Assembly (NCBI GenBank): GCA_045530725.1
Contig: JAZSCT010000020.1
Coordinates: 1-64,000, forward strand
Source of the DNA: SIG435 sp045530725
GTDB taxonomy: Bacteria; Bacillota; Clostridia; UMGS1810
Direction of reading: 5' to 3'
DNA: 64,000 nt
The notes beneath the pieces are model-generated. The model was not told the origin of the DNA, did no database searches, and worked only from the letters and a program-made list of their open reading frames with translations. The position numbers were made by a program, and so were the translations under genes. How positions within the stretch are numbered: position 1 is the stretch's first letter; every line of letters starts with the position of its first letter. This document shows positions 42,301-49,815 of the stretch, piece after piece.

Positions 42301-45300
42301 CTCACGACCTTTATTTCATCAAGTATTACTGTATGTGTTTTGTTTGTCGGCAACAATTCTAATACAGCCATAATTGGCACGCCATCTCCATCGTACACCT
42401 CGCCAAACATCGTTATTCGACTATCGAAACTTTTGGACTGCATAACAATTATCGGATTTTCCAACAAATTAGGAATTTGTTTCATAATATTGTCATCGAG
42501 GTATTTATGCGATTTCAACGATTTATTTATTTTTGAAGAGTCCCAATATATATTTTGCTCTTTTACATTGATGCTTTTCAGAGCATCCGATGTAGCACCA
42601 ACTTTGAGTTTAACACCATCTTTCCTTCCTTCGCTAACCCAAGTATCATAATCAATTTCAAAATTTTTGGAAATTAAAAACTTTGCCACTCCTCCACCAT
42701 CAATCTCATTTTTATACTCTGCAGGAGAATTGTTTGCCTTGCTTTCGGCATCGGCAGGTGTTGTTTCCACATCGGATGTTTCATAACCGCCTATTGCTTT
42801 TCTGAACTTGGCAATATCTTCTGATACATCCACAGAGAGAGTCAATGTACCTGCGTTAAGATTTGCAAGGATTTCTTCATCAAGATATGCGTTATACAAA
42901 TCCATAACCTTATCCCACGGAAGATCGGGCGAAACATCGTGAATTTTCTTAAGATATTCATTTGCTGCCTCGTTATACCTTTTACTAAGAAATTGTCGCA
43001 AATTGATTTTCTCTTTTTCAGTAAGTTTACCAAAGACGGATTTCTTAAAGTCGGCATATGCTTTTGATGAAGATGAAAAATGCACAAGTTCGTGGTCATT
43101 AATCTGTGTAGGAGATTGCAAAGCATTGTCATATGATATGTAAACAGTATCGCCATAGTGAACACCCGATGCGTTAAAATCACCACACGCAACATCACCC
43201 GAAATAAATACAGTTTTTAATCCTCTCGACTTATTCTGTCTTATGATATCGGATACTTCTACATCATCACTAATATACTTTGAAGGAATCTCTTCATAGA
43301 CAAAAGTATCGCCATCAATTTTAATTTCTCCGGATTTCATCTTTCCGTTATTTCTTAATTCTTCGGTTCTGTTCCTTCTTTGTTCAAATTCTTCTCTGCT
43401 TCTGCCTTTGCTTTCAGTTTCCTCTGCTCTTCCTGAAACCTCTTCGCCATACTCTTCGGCACGTGCATCAGAAGTCCGTCCCATGTTGTCATTGTAAATA
43501 TCGGTTCTCCCGGAAACAGTTTGTTCAGTATTGACATTTCGATTTACCTCGCTTATCTCTTTTATTTTTGATATAACACTTGCGCCATTATCTTTGAAAT
43601 ATGATACATATGGATTGATATTACCGTTCTGATTATAGTATTCAACAACCTCATTTGCAAAATCATACACGCTCGAAACACCATTTGCAGCCAATGTACC
43701 AAGTGCATTTGGTTTGAAGGTGTCGCCCATGCTGAGGATGACTGGGGAATAATCCCCAGAGTTTTGCATATCATTAGATTTGACATCATTATTATCGTGT
43801 GATATAATGGTGTCAGAAGAAGATATAGTGGACGGGACGGATTCGGACGTAATTGGCGTGGTATCATTTTTTGATGCAGTCGCTTCTCGATGACTTACTT
43901 CTTCTTTTTTTATTCCAAACAATTCATTATACTTTGCAGAATCAAGTAAATATGCCGACTTCAACGACATAGAATGACGACCTTTTGATATAACAGTTAT
44001 CACAACAGAATGACCGTTAATCTTTTTGCCAAACAAAGACTTAACACTACCGTCTTTTTGTTTTTTGACTTCCAAAACATCATCATAATTCACCATATAT
44101 TCTGGCAAGTTTTTTATATCTTCTTCTGATAATGGAATTTGATGTTCCCTTATCTCATTTGCATGTTTAGAAGTATGTAAGATATCTGATGAATTAAGTT
44201 CAAGATAATATCCCGTTACATCAACATCGCTTATTTCCGCTATATCCTTAACCATTCTGTCAGTTGCTTTCGAAAATGCTCTTATAGAATGAAAACTGCT
44301 ATCTTTTAAGGCTCTTTCAATAAAATCATCCGTCTCTTTTTTTGATTGAAGTATAGCACTTTCTCCATTTTTTATAATATCTTCTTTTTTGTGTCGAGTA
44401 TGTTGATTCCCTGTTTTTATATAATCATCATAATCCGCCATACTCAAATACTTAATACCATCATTTTTATGATTCACAAGTTCATATTCTTTATTCGATG
44501 TAATGACATCCATCTGATTGTTCGAATACTTTGCCATTTTTACATTTTTGCCGTTTCTTAATATGACAGTTGTATTCTTATCATCTCTTTCAACAATTTC
44601 AACCTCTCCGCCATTTTTTGAGTTTCTGTATATGTTTCCGACGGAAACAGCATCTTTTCCTGATGTTTTTACACTTTCAGATACATTTTCATTTAAGGAA
44701 GATATATCAGATGCAGAAGGATAAGAAATCTCACCGATTTTTGATACTTTTTTTATGGCGCGATTTTGTGCTTTTTCCCTTCGCTCGGTTTCGTATTCAA
44801 ATTGCTCAACATTATAGATATGCTGTAATCCAAGCTCATAATTAGAAATGTTCGATATTCCTTTTTTTGATAGTTTTTCCGCATGCTTATATGCATTCGA
44901 CTTTTCCGGCAGACTCAATCCTGATTGTATAATATCAGCAGCTGACGTTCTATAATTCGCACCTGTTCGTTTGATTTCAGGTATTCCAAAGCCGTGATAT
45001 ACACTACTCATAGCGACACCGGATAACCCACCTACCAAACCGGCAGAAAACATCTCATACAAACTATCCCAAGTCGCCTGATAAGTAGCATCTTTTTTTG
45101 ACATGCCTTCTTGCATATATCTATTGATATTTTTCTTAATCGCGCTATCCTTACCAGATATGAAGTAATCAGCCGTTTTTGTTAATACATCAGATGCCAC
45201 TTCTTCAGTTCCTTCTGCAAGAAAACCAACAAGCCCTTTTTTTATCATAGAGCCAGGCGAACCAAATATTTTTTCAAGGGCGATTTTTTCTGTTATAAAT

Positions 45301-46328
45301 TCAGCACCCGCAGAAACAAGTCCATTTAACACCGCTTTTCCATCACTAAGTCCTTCTTTCTTTTTTTCAATAATTGTACTCGCACCACTTGTAGATGCCA
45401 AAAGCCCTGATGTGGCATTTGATGTAAACGTTGCCAAAGCCTTACCCGACAATCCAAGACCTGCGCCTAATCCTTTTGCTACAAGAGAAGTGACAACGGT
45501 ATCGCCAATGGACATAACTCCATTATACAATAATGAACCATAGTTACCAAGTTTACCCCCCGCACCATCAAACCATTTCGAAGCATACTCATCCGTAACC
45601 GTTTGACGCATAATGTTAGTACTATCTACCGCTCGATGCATGTCATCGTATGGATTTATCTCTCCACCCGTCGCTGTTTTAATCGTATCAGTAACGGTCG
45701 CTACCGCACCAACCAATCCCCTTGCGGGAGCCATAGCAACCGAAACGATAGATGATGCTTTTGGAAACTCTTTTGCTGCTTTTCGAGTATTTTCGTTTGT
45801 TGCGTATGTTCTGAGAAAATCAAAATCTTTCTTCACTTCTTCAGATGGGATTTCGGATCCGAACAATCTTGTGCCAAAAAGACCATCTTTATTCTTTTTT
45901 GGAGACCACACAGAACCATTACCTGTCATCTGCTCCTCAAAACCATTATCGTTAGCCCACTTGGTAAACGCTTTTAAATCAAACCCTAACGGGTCTATCC
46001 CATATTTCTTAAATACAGGATTGCTATTAATTCTTGAATGTTTCATAAAATCATATATAATTCTTTTCTCAGAATCGTTAGCAGGTATGTAATTGTCAAG
46101 TTTATCGTTTGCAATCGCATCATATGCGGCATAACTGATTTCACCAAATTGCTTCCCGTCTTTAGTGGAAAGTGAAACAAAGTTACTTTTTTTCTTTTCT
46201 TCAGCCTTTTTTCTGTCTTCCCATGTCCAGGAAGAGTCCACACCATTTTTAGCGGCACCGTAAAAATCAAGTGCCGCTTTTTTTGTTTCATTTTGTCTTT
46301 TTGCTTTGTTATAAAAATCAAGTGACAT
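36363..46328 (-). CDS. Giant polyvalent internal virion protein (3321 residues)
   Basis: One uninterrupted frame. Approximate domain order: N-terminal glycine-rich helices (~180-450), a PBECR/toxin-like segment (~745-800, GKKINGHSVVITVISKGRHS), a metallopeptidase-like HELVH near 1080, a MuF-C-like beta domain (~1240-1400), two ADP-ribosyltransferase-like domains (~1450-1610 with MYRGG and GRGFYFTDD; ~1670-1960 with VYHGTN, GKGFYFAF and VVVFEKNQIK), a coiled coil (~2240-2330), an LPD38-like region with ANLNSTLKQTTSYLTASSYL (~2800) and a hydrophobic helix near 3045. Linkers DVRFNIT and DIRFNIS join the modules. Such proteins are packed in the capsid and injected with the DNA. AAAGGATG precedes the ATG. 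Confidence 0.88.
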   Translation of the reverse strand: MSLDFYNKAKRQNETKKAALDFYGAAKNGVDSSWTWEDRKKAEEKKKSNFVSLSTKDGKQFGEISYAAYDAIANDKLDNYIPANDSEKRIIYDFMKHSRINSNPVFKKYGIDPLGFDLKAFTKWANDNGFEEQMTGNGSVWSPKKNKDGLFGTRLFGSEIPSEEVKKDFDFLRTYATNENTRKAAKEFPKASSIVSVAMAPARGLVGAVATVTDTIKTATGGEINPYDDMHRAVDSTNIMRQTVTDEYASKWFDGAGGKLGNYGSLLYNGVMSIGDTVVTSLVAKGLGAGLGLSGKALATFTSNATSGLLASTSGASTIIEKKKEGLSDGKAVLNGLVSAGAEFITEKIALEKIFGSPGSMIKKGLVGFLAEGTEEVASDVLTKTADYFISGKDSAIKKNINRYMQEGMSKKDATYQATWDSLYEMFSAGLVGGLSGVAMSSVYHGFGIPEIKRTGANYRTSAADIIQSGLSLPEKSNAYKHAEKLSKKGISNISNYELGLQHIYNVEQFEYETERREKAQNRAIKKVSKIGEISYPSASDISSLNENVSESVKTSGKDAVSVGNIYRNSKNGGEVEIVERDDKNTTVILRNGKNVKMAKYSNNQMDVITSNKEYELVNHKNDGIKYLSMADYDDYIKTGNQHTRHKKEDIIKNGESAILQSKKETDDFIERALKDSSFHSIRAFSKATDRMVKDIAEISDVDVTGYYLELNSSDILHTSKHANEIREHQIPLSEEDIKNLPEYMVNYDDVLEVKKQKDGSVKSLFGKKINGHSVVITVISKGRHSMSLKSAYLLDSAKYNELFGIKKEEVSHREATASKNDTTPITSESVPSTISSSDTIISHDNNDVKSNDMQNSGDYSPVILSMGDTFKPNALGTLAANGVSSVYDFANEVVEYYNQNGNINPYVSYFKDNGASVISKIKEISEVNRNVNTEQTVSGRTDIYNDNMGRTSDARAEEYGEEVSGRAEETESKGRSREEFEQRRNRTEELRNNGKMKSGEIKIDGDTFVYEEIPSKYISDDVEVSDIIRQNKSRGLKTVFISGDVACGDFNASGVHYGDTVYISYDNALQSPTQINDHELVHFSSSSKAYADFKKSVFGKLTEKEKINLRQFLSKRYNEAANEYLKKIHDVSPDLPWDKVMDLYNAYLDEEILANLNAGTLTLSVDVSEDIAKFRKAIGGYETSDVETTPADAESKANNSPAEYKNEIDGGGVAKFLISKNFEIDYDTWVSEGRKDGVKLKVGATSDALKSINVKEQNIYWDSSKINKSLKSHKYLDDNIMKQIPNLLENPIIVMQSKSFDSRITMFGEVYDGDGVPIMAVLELLPTNKTHTVILDEIKVVSSHSRKDKKHPSSMVQTQNMINTSDILYIEPNKKRTDTWLVANRLQLPLHITKYGSIKSVTYPEGNVNNNSMQKSSDDAEKTKYNSVSEKAEDVLKDSVARDSNGKLKIMYRGGKENINVFDRKKSKPSNLYGRGFYFTDDKQTAERYGDVREYYLNIKNPLQHGDYNVTKEQMRKFLEAVAENEDDYDIWNYGTTDIDEILDNLYGKDDFWMIQDVSATAIGDLVEAIELFNEVNGTNYDGIMLETETVIFDSSQAKLADEVTYDDNGDEIPLSKRITESKDVRFNITSNDSEGTPLTNAQQEYFKDSKIRVSEVDGWKNTITENGLLFPVYHGTNSGEFYEFDESAIGSANDRGWFGKGFYFAFTEDEAEYYGSRILKCYLNVKKPFIYDEEMGGFDGQNNGDVNFDFASFIINVAEKFPDIAKKTYVDVAELNSDEIIQKSFSEFADEIKSIYKGDRLSVVEVDDRDEKIYQYRYSRDIDSIDAPENIKSLIKTHYIDGDWMANFLKEKGTITESECDDILDAIERNGTEQLRDAWLISRFDSREQAEKNRLSAVVEYLRRNKYSYIDQHLPHYYMTSSMGESFTEEIRKRGYDGIIQSRYGDEVVVFEKNQIKLTSNTNPTANPDIRFNISSEEPDLKTQHYIEQKAEEIADEDLINAAKLNTSEVVSMVRKNSDLQKRLTNAKRQMTVSKAKTVNAAEVGKVVKEVISELQGTVDSKVIGPEVMQIYNDYYLDVKKAGKVESKIQIANDKMAERLVHIAEKIINSSEAVLESEDYSALKLYLRETRIKFPDYAKNELEFGAFRKSHMGTFNLTNDGLPLDSAYQDLCETFPHLFSREVTDPIDQLNLMDETLSKLTPDVYNPHANHTKDATEYAVYRLVSALDGISATPDTKADRMYKKSLWEKEQAVEKVKGDYERKLDKLKKDSEEKISKLRKDLSAQHYIRYWETRLSKEEKAETLKRYREKQKVALLKSKIRSVVSDFRAGLNKTEKAGGYPKELVTTVADVCSVLDFHTDRTGENGEPTKVSLKLDTLKTEYDNLKNDKVYGEYAAEYSQELSDQIGDLYKLTKDKRIIDLSAYELENLYNILKEIRHELSIATKQIGLEKSISNMEIGEEIIKTWEEKADLIEKDKAQLLQSLRSADASTRAFVFNPHRINRFIAGYDENSAWWQMYDQLNRGVRKAAKFTSDANKPFDELTSGNGGNEVAFFDFRTKLYDVGLADKNGRKVTLTKSIMCELLMAWERDQGRTHLQNGGFKIPNISDYNKGHTSKALTEGAVSVEHITQEHINKIKSMLDSYDMEWINKARHLYNVDGKNAINQTSIQLVGREIAKAENYIRLYVDKDFVKTDIEGIKVDASIEGNGSLKSTVQNAKQPIILRGLHENVYDHIDFVAKYSGLAIPIRNFNKVYNIAVWDPDGRVSSVKELLGKKFGSRIQKGVVEQVLRDLQMPREKSSGFFSAVRGKWIGAIFYANLNSTLKQTTSYLTASSYLSESSLAKGLTEYMRHTKTTRAEISEYTGTLYKRAQGLSTTELGERAERKRLAGASNKMTKAINQYAPWLKNIPEGLRPGNWLQAMDCTVATALWEACKIEVRDKMGISADNPEYMTTVTDLYDKVVEETQSNYDILHRPEALKTTNELTKTLTMFQTDNLQQTGLIYDAYANMKNKAEAYKKNGSAENKKSYDDAKRQFGKVVKARVYSTIWLSMVTMLGAMALRKFLPYKDEEENDITAGSVARRSLINMAEDMFCTLIPVGGNLILNIADAFVNGYDFLSEPAFDSLQNFIDTSAKLTKAFVSDEEGPEKQAKINKAWSKFIVATGNVTGIPVNNFKNLYNGVKGYALDIAKGDFAHDISNYSSSKALYTYGDLAACLTTGDIQLEEKILNYYSNNGKSLTKASLTKEIKAAYVELYADDPNKGKLLRGKLIEKYEYDEVTIEKWPLAVLVDAIQNGDEELQRKIRKAFPGISESKVKKGN

Positions 46329-46332
46329 ATTA

Positions 46333-47727
46333 TCATCCTTTCAGTATGCGAGAACCGGGGAATAGTTTATCAAATCGTGCATTAAATGCATCTTCATCAT
46401 TGACATTTTTTCCTTCGATTTTCATACACTCTATAGTGATGTTCTTCTTGTACTCATAAATCTTGTTAGCAATCTGTGCAGTTGTATATCCGGCATCAGA
46501 TAAACCTCTTTTAATAGCGGATAAAACATTTTCATCTTTCATCTTTTCGACAGCAATATATTGAGGTCTTACAAGGGAATACCCTTCTTTCCATTCTGTC
46601 TGATCATTTTCGTCAAGGCTTGCTCTCGGAGAATATAAATATCCGGATATCACTTTGTCAACTTCCGATTTCATATCATCCTCTTTGATCTTATTTTCTT
46701 CTTTCATCTGCTCAACAAGGAGTTTCGTCTGATTTTCCTGATTAGCAATATCAAGTTTTGTTTGATTATCTAAAAGAGCCTTATTAAGATCAGCCTCAGC
46801 ATTTACTCTCGCCGCATTTTCTGATGCTACCGCCTCACCCAGAGCGACCTTCTCTGCAGATTCACCAAGGAAACGATTCAGAGAACCTTCTTTCTCTACA
46901 GGGAGCAATGGTATGTCTGAATATTTTGGAATATTAATTACTTTCCAGTTGTGAGCCTCTGCAAGTGCATTTTTGGTTGCTTTAAGTTTCTTGATCTCTT
47001 CTGCATTTGTCTCTGACTTAAGCGCTTCTACCACCGCATTGTAATCTGCCTTGTAGTCCTTATCTATGTTTTTCAAGGATCCATCCTGATTGAACAACTC
47101 ATTATGAGAATACTTAACAAGCCCGGTATTATATCCACTTGCCTCAGTAAGTTTGACATCTCTATCTACACGATTATTCATTTCGGTTTCATTAATGTCA
47201 AAAGCCTGCTGTGTGGCACCCATTCCCGTCTCAATATTTTTCTGTTGTCTGTCAAAATATGCCTGATCTTCACCGGAAAGTTTACTCAGAAAGTTCATTA
47301 CATCTGATCTTTTCTGTCCCACAACACCAAGACCGGCATTAATTGCCGCATCTGCACCCTTACTTCTCAATGCAGCCTGTTGTCTTATAGCATTTGCGAC
47401 GGCATAACTGTCAATGTTTCCGCCATTATCTGCAGCACCACCTGCTATAGCATTATCCCTTGCAACAATGGAATCATAATCAAACTTATCAAACACACCT
47501 TTTGCGACTCTTTTAAAATCTTCATCATCAGTAATATTCTTCTTTGCATCTGCCAAAGATTCAAGAAGAGCATTTTTTGTTGTTTTGAAGTTTTCAGAAT
47601 TTTCATCCCATTGAGTATTAATTTTCTGCTGTGTTTCATCTACATACTTTTCGTAAGGATTCTTCTTTTTTTGTTCGGCCACAATTCCTGCGCCTTTTAC
47701 AATGGGCATAAAATTAAAACCACTCAT
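46333..47727 (-). CDS. Probable internal core / ejection protein
   Basis: 464 residues, helical and glutamine/lysine-rich. An N-terminal hydrophobic stretch (FNFMPIVKGAGIVA) and a central long helix (~320-380) are visible; no enzyme motif. It lies directly upstream of the giant polyvalent gene (4 bases between stop and next start), as internal core proteins of podoviruses often do. ATG 47727 is chosen because AAAGGGTG lies 9 bases before it; GTG 47739 would overlap that site. Confidence 0.65.
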   Translation of the reverse strand: MSGFNFMPIVKGAGIVAEQKKKNPYEKYVDETQQKINTQWDENSENFKTTKNALLESLADAKKNITDDEDFKRVAKGVFDKFDYDSIVARDNAIAGGAADNGGNIDSYAVANAIRQQAALRSKGADAAINAGLGVVGQKRSDVMNFLSKLSGEDQAYFDRQQKNIETGMGATQQAFDINETEMNNRVDRDVKLTEASGYNTGLVKYSHNELFNQDGSLKNIDKDYKADYNAVVEALKSETNAEEIKKLKATKNALAEAHNWKVINIPKYSDIPLLPVEKEGSLNRFLGESAEKVALGEAVASENAARVNAEADLNKALLDNQTKLDIANQENQTKLLVEQMKEENKIKEDDMKSEVDKVISGYLYSPRASLDENDQTEWKEGYSLVRPQYIAVEKMKDENVLSAIKRGLSDAGYTTAQIANKIYEYKKNITIECMKIEGKNVNDEDAFNARFDKLFPGSRILKG

Positions 47728-47754
47728 CTTACTTATCACCCTTTCTTATGTTTT

Positions 47755-48438
47755 CTACTTTAGCGGAAGGTATTTTGCAGGATCTTTCGCTTCACCATTA
47801 ATAAATATCTGAAAATCAAGATGATTTCCCGATGATATTCCTGTGCTTCCTACCTTTCCTACGACCTGCCCTTTTTTTACGTTTTCTCCGACCTTGACAC
47901 TGGGAGCCTCTGCCATATGATGATACTTTGTTACAACACCATTTCCGTGATCTACTTCTGCGGTGTATCCGTATCCTTTCACCCAACCGGAATAGATTAC
48001 TTTGCCCGGCTTTACAGAAACCACATCTTCACCACCATCACAGGCTATGTCGATTGCCTTATGATAAGTACTTGCTCCCTTGATTCCCGTATTACGAGGA
48101 CCGAACCCGCTGGACACTTTATATGAAGAAGTGGTAACGGGCAAACCGAAACTATCATCAGATTTCAAAACATCCTCCGAAACTGATTCCTTAAGCGAAT
48201 CAAGTATGCTTCTATCCGGTACTGTAACCGCGCTTTTTTCAAACGAAGGAATTATTTTCTCTAACGATGACACCGTTTTTGTAGGCTTAAGCCCAGTTGC
48301 TCTTTCGATAAATTCTTTTGTTCGGGCATTTGTCCTGGCACCATCGAGAACAGCCTGATAATTAATGTGCGGATTAACAAGGTCACCATTTCTCTTAAGG
48401 AACGGATTGAGAGTGACTTTATTTCTTGATGATTTCAT
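47755..48438 (-). CDS. M23 (LytM-type) peptidase, virion or lysis protein
   Basis: 227 residues. The C-terminal half is an M23 domain: SSGFGPRNTG, HKAIDIA (metal-binding H and D near residue 124), YHHMAE and GNHLDFQIF near 204. The usual HLHF reads HLDF here, so one zinc-coordinating histidine is replaced by aspartate. The N-terminal ~100 residues are a linker of unknown role. Such enzymes cut peptidoglycan cross-bridges, either to let phage DNA in or to lyse the cell. It overlaps the holin gene by 20 bases. ATG 48438 follows AGGGAG. Confidence 0.85.
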   Translation of the reverse strand: MKSSRNKVTLNPFLKRNGDLVNPHINYQAVLDGARTNARTKEFIERATGLKPTKTVSSLEKIIPSFEKSAVTVPDRSILDSLKESVSEDVLKSDDSFGLPVTTSSYKVSSGFGPRNTGIKGASTYHKAIDIACDGGEDVVSVKPGKVIYSGWVKGYGYTAEVDHGNGVVTKYHHMAEAPSVKVGENVKKGQVVGKVGSTGISSGNHLDFQIFINGEAKDPAKYLPLK

Positions 48439-48865
48439 CTGTATCACTCCCTGAATTATCTTTTTGTTGTGACTGGAGAACATCAAGAACCTTGTCGAGG
48501 TATTTGATATTTACTCCCATCAATGACACATTTTCCAAGATAGATATTAATTCATTGATACAATAACCCACTATAACACCATCACGAAGAAAACTTGTCC
48601 CAACGAGCAAATCCACGTGATGAGCAATTCCTACCATCAGAAGTATCGCAACCTTTTTGCAGAGGCCTTTAAACCCTATCAGACTGCTTATACCACCGCT
48701 TGTTGTTTTCGGGGAATTATGCCAGGCAGCAGCAACCATTATGCCTGTGACATAATCTGCTATCATAAAAAATAACAATGTGTGCATCGCCAGAGTCCAA
48801 CCCCCTACCAAATGAGATATAAAAGCGCCTATGCCTGCGCTGAATGTTACAATAAAGTTTTTCAT
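48419..48865 (-). CDS. Phage holin (TcdE/holin-4 type)
   Basis: 148 residues with three membrane helices (~5-28, ~28-48 and ~68-100), motif ADYVTGIMVAAAWHN after the second helix, conserved SSLIGFKGLCKKVAIL, and a polar charged C-terminus. Holins form membrane lesions that let endolysin reach peptidoglycan. It lies between the amidase and the M23 peptidase genes, forming a lysis module. GGGGGAAAAGGA precedes ATG 48865. Confidence 0.92.
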   Translation of the reverse strand: MKNFIVTFSAGIGAFISHLVGGWTLAMHTLLFFMIADYVTGIMVAAAWHNSPKTTSGGISSLIGFKGLCKKVAILLMVGIAHHVDLLVGTSFLRDGVIVGYCINELISILENVSLMGVNIKYLDKVLDVLQSQQKDNSGSDTDEIIKK

Positions 48866-48877
48866 TCCTTTTCCCCC

Positions 48878-49576
48878 TTATTTACCTAAAATTAAAAGGG
48901 CATTGGAAATCATCTTTGCACATTCTGCTCTGGTTACTGGCTTGTCCGGATTGAAGTTTCCTTTTTCATCACCACAAACGATACCATAATCTGCAAGTTT
49001 CTTTATGTATTCCTCTGCCCAATGTCCCTTAATATCTTTGAAGCCTGACATACTGCCCACCTCCGAAATCACATTTTTATATTTTTTCCATTCATTATCA
49101 TCCACAAGCGGTGCAGGACAAGATTTACCCGTCACATCATAGTGACGGATAACTCTATCCATCGGCACATTGTATTTTTGCATAAGATAATGCACAAGTT
49201 CTGCTGTATTTTTAAGAGTTTCTTCACTTATAAAATACTTTCCGTTTTCAAACACAGAAACCATTTCCACTCCAATAGAGTTGGTATTTGTACATATGCC
49301 AAAATACGGCGATTTGGAAGAATTGATGTTTTTATCTCCCACGTGCCATGCAATGTGCTTATCTTCTACACATTGCCACACGGTATCTCCGCAATCTACA
49401 AAATAATGCGCCGAAGCACCACGGTACGTTTCTTTGAAATATTCTGTATTTGCATATGCCGCACCGGGATAGTCCTTCCTTCCTGCGGTGTAATGAATGA
49501 CTATATACTTAATTCTCGATGTGCTACCGTTGTATCTGTAGTTCACATCTGTGAGATTCTGTTTTATAACATTCAT
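48878..49576 (-). CDS. N-acetylmuramoyl-L-alanine amidase with SLH domain (endolysin)
   Basis: 232 residues. Residues ~20-165 are an Amidase_2 domain: YIVIHYTAGR with the first zinc histidine, IAWHVGDKN, SIGVEMV with a catalytic glutamate and RHYDVTGKSCP with the last zinc histidine. Residues ~178-228 form one S-layer homology domain (FKDIKGHWAEEYIKKLADYG, NPDKPVTRAE), which binds secondary wall polymers. It cuts the bond between N-acetylmuramate and the stem peptide for lysis. A single SLH in a phage lysin fits a host that carries SLH-decorated walls. Confidence 0.94.
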   Translation of the reverse strand: MNVIKQNLTDVNYRYNGSTSRIKYIVIHYTAGRKDYPGAAYANTEYFKETYRGASAHYFVDCGDTVWQCVEDKHIAWHVGDKNINSSKSPYFGICTNTNSIGVEMVSVFENGKYFISEETLKNTAELVHYLMQKYNVPMDRVIRHYDVTGKSCPAPLVDDNEWKKYKNVISEVGSMSGFKDIKGHWAEEYIKKLADYGIVCGDEKGNFNPDKPVTRAECAKMISNALLILGK

Positions 49577-49589
49577 TTAAGCCACCTCA

Positions 49590-49799
49590 TTATTCTTCAG
49601 GAATATTCTCTTCAGGTTCTACTTCAAGCGGTTCTTCATCTTCCGGGAAAGCATTATAAAATACTTCCTTATCATCTTCTGTAAGATATCCGTATTTGGA
49701 AGTATCTTCGATAAGAATGATTGCATAATCAAGAGAATACTCTCCCGATTTTACACAGTTAATAAATGCATTGATTATTCTTTTATTTCTTTTTGACAT
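49590..49799 (-). CDS. Small acidic phage protein
   Basis: 69 residues; N-terminal helix, then a tail rich in glutamate and proline (PEDEEPLEVEPEEN). It lies between the large appendage protein and the amidase, where XkdX-type small proteins are common, but the XkdX motif is not evident. AGGAGAAAT precedes the start. Function unknown. Confidence 0.55.
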   Translation of the reverse strand: MSKRNKRIINAFINCVKSGEYSLDYAIILIEDTSKYGYLTEDDKEVFYNAFPEDEEPLEVEPEENIPEE

Positions 49800-49815
49800 T
49801 TTTCATTTCTCCTTT

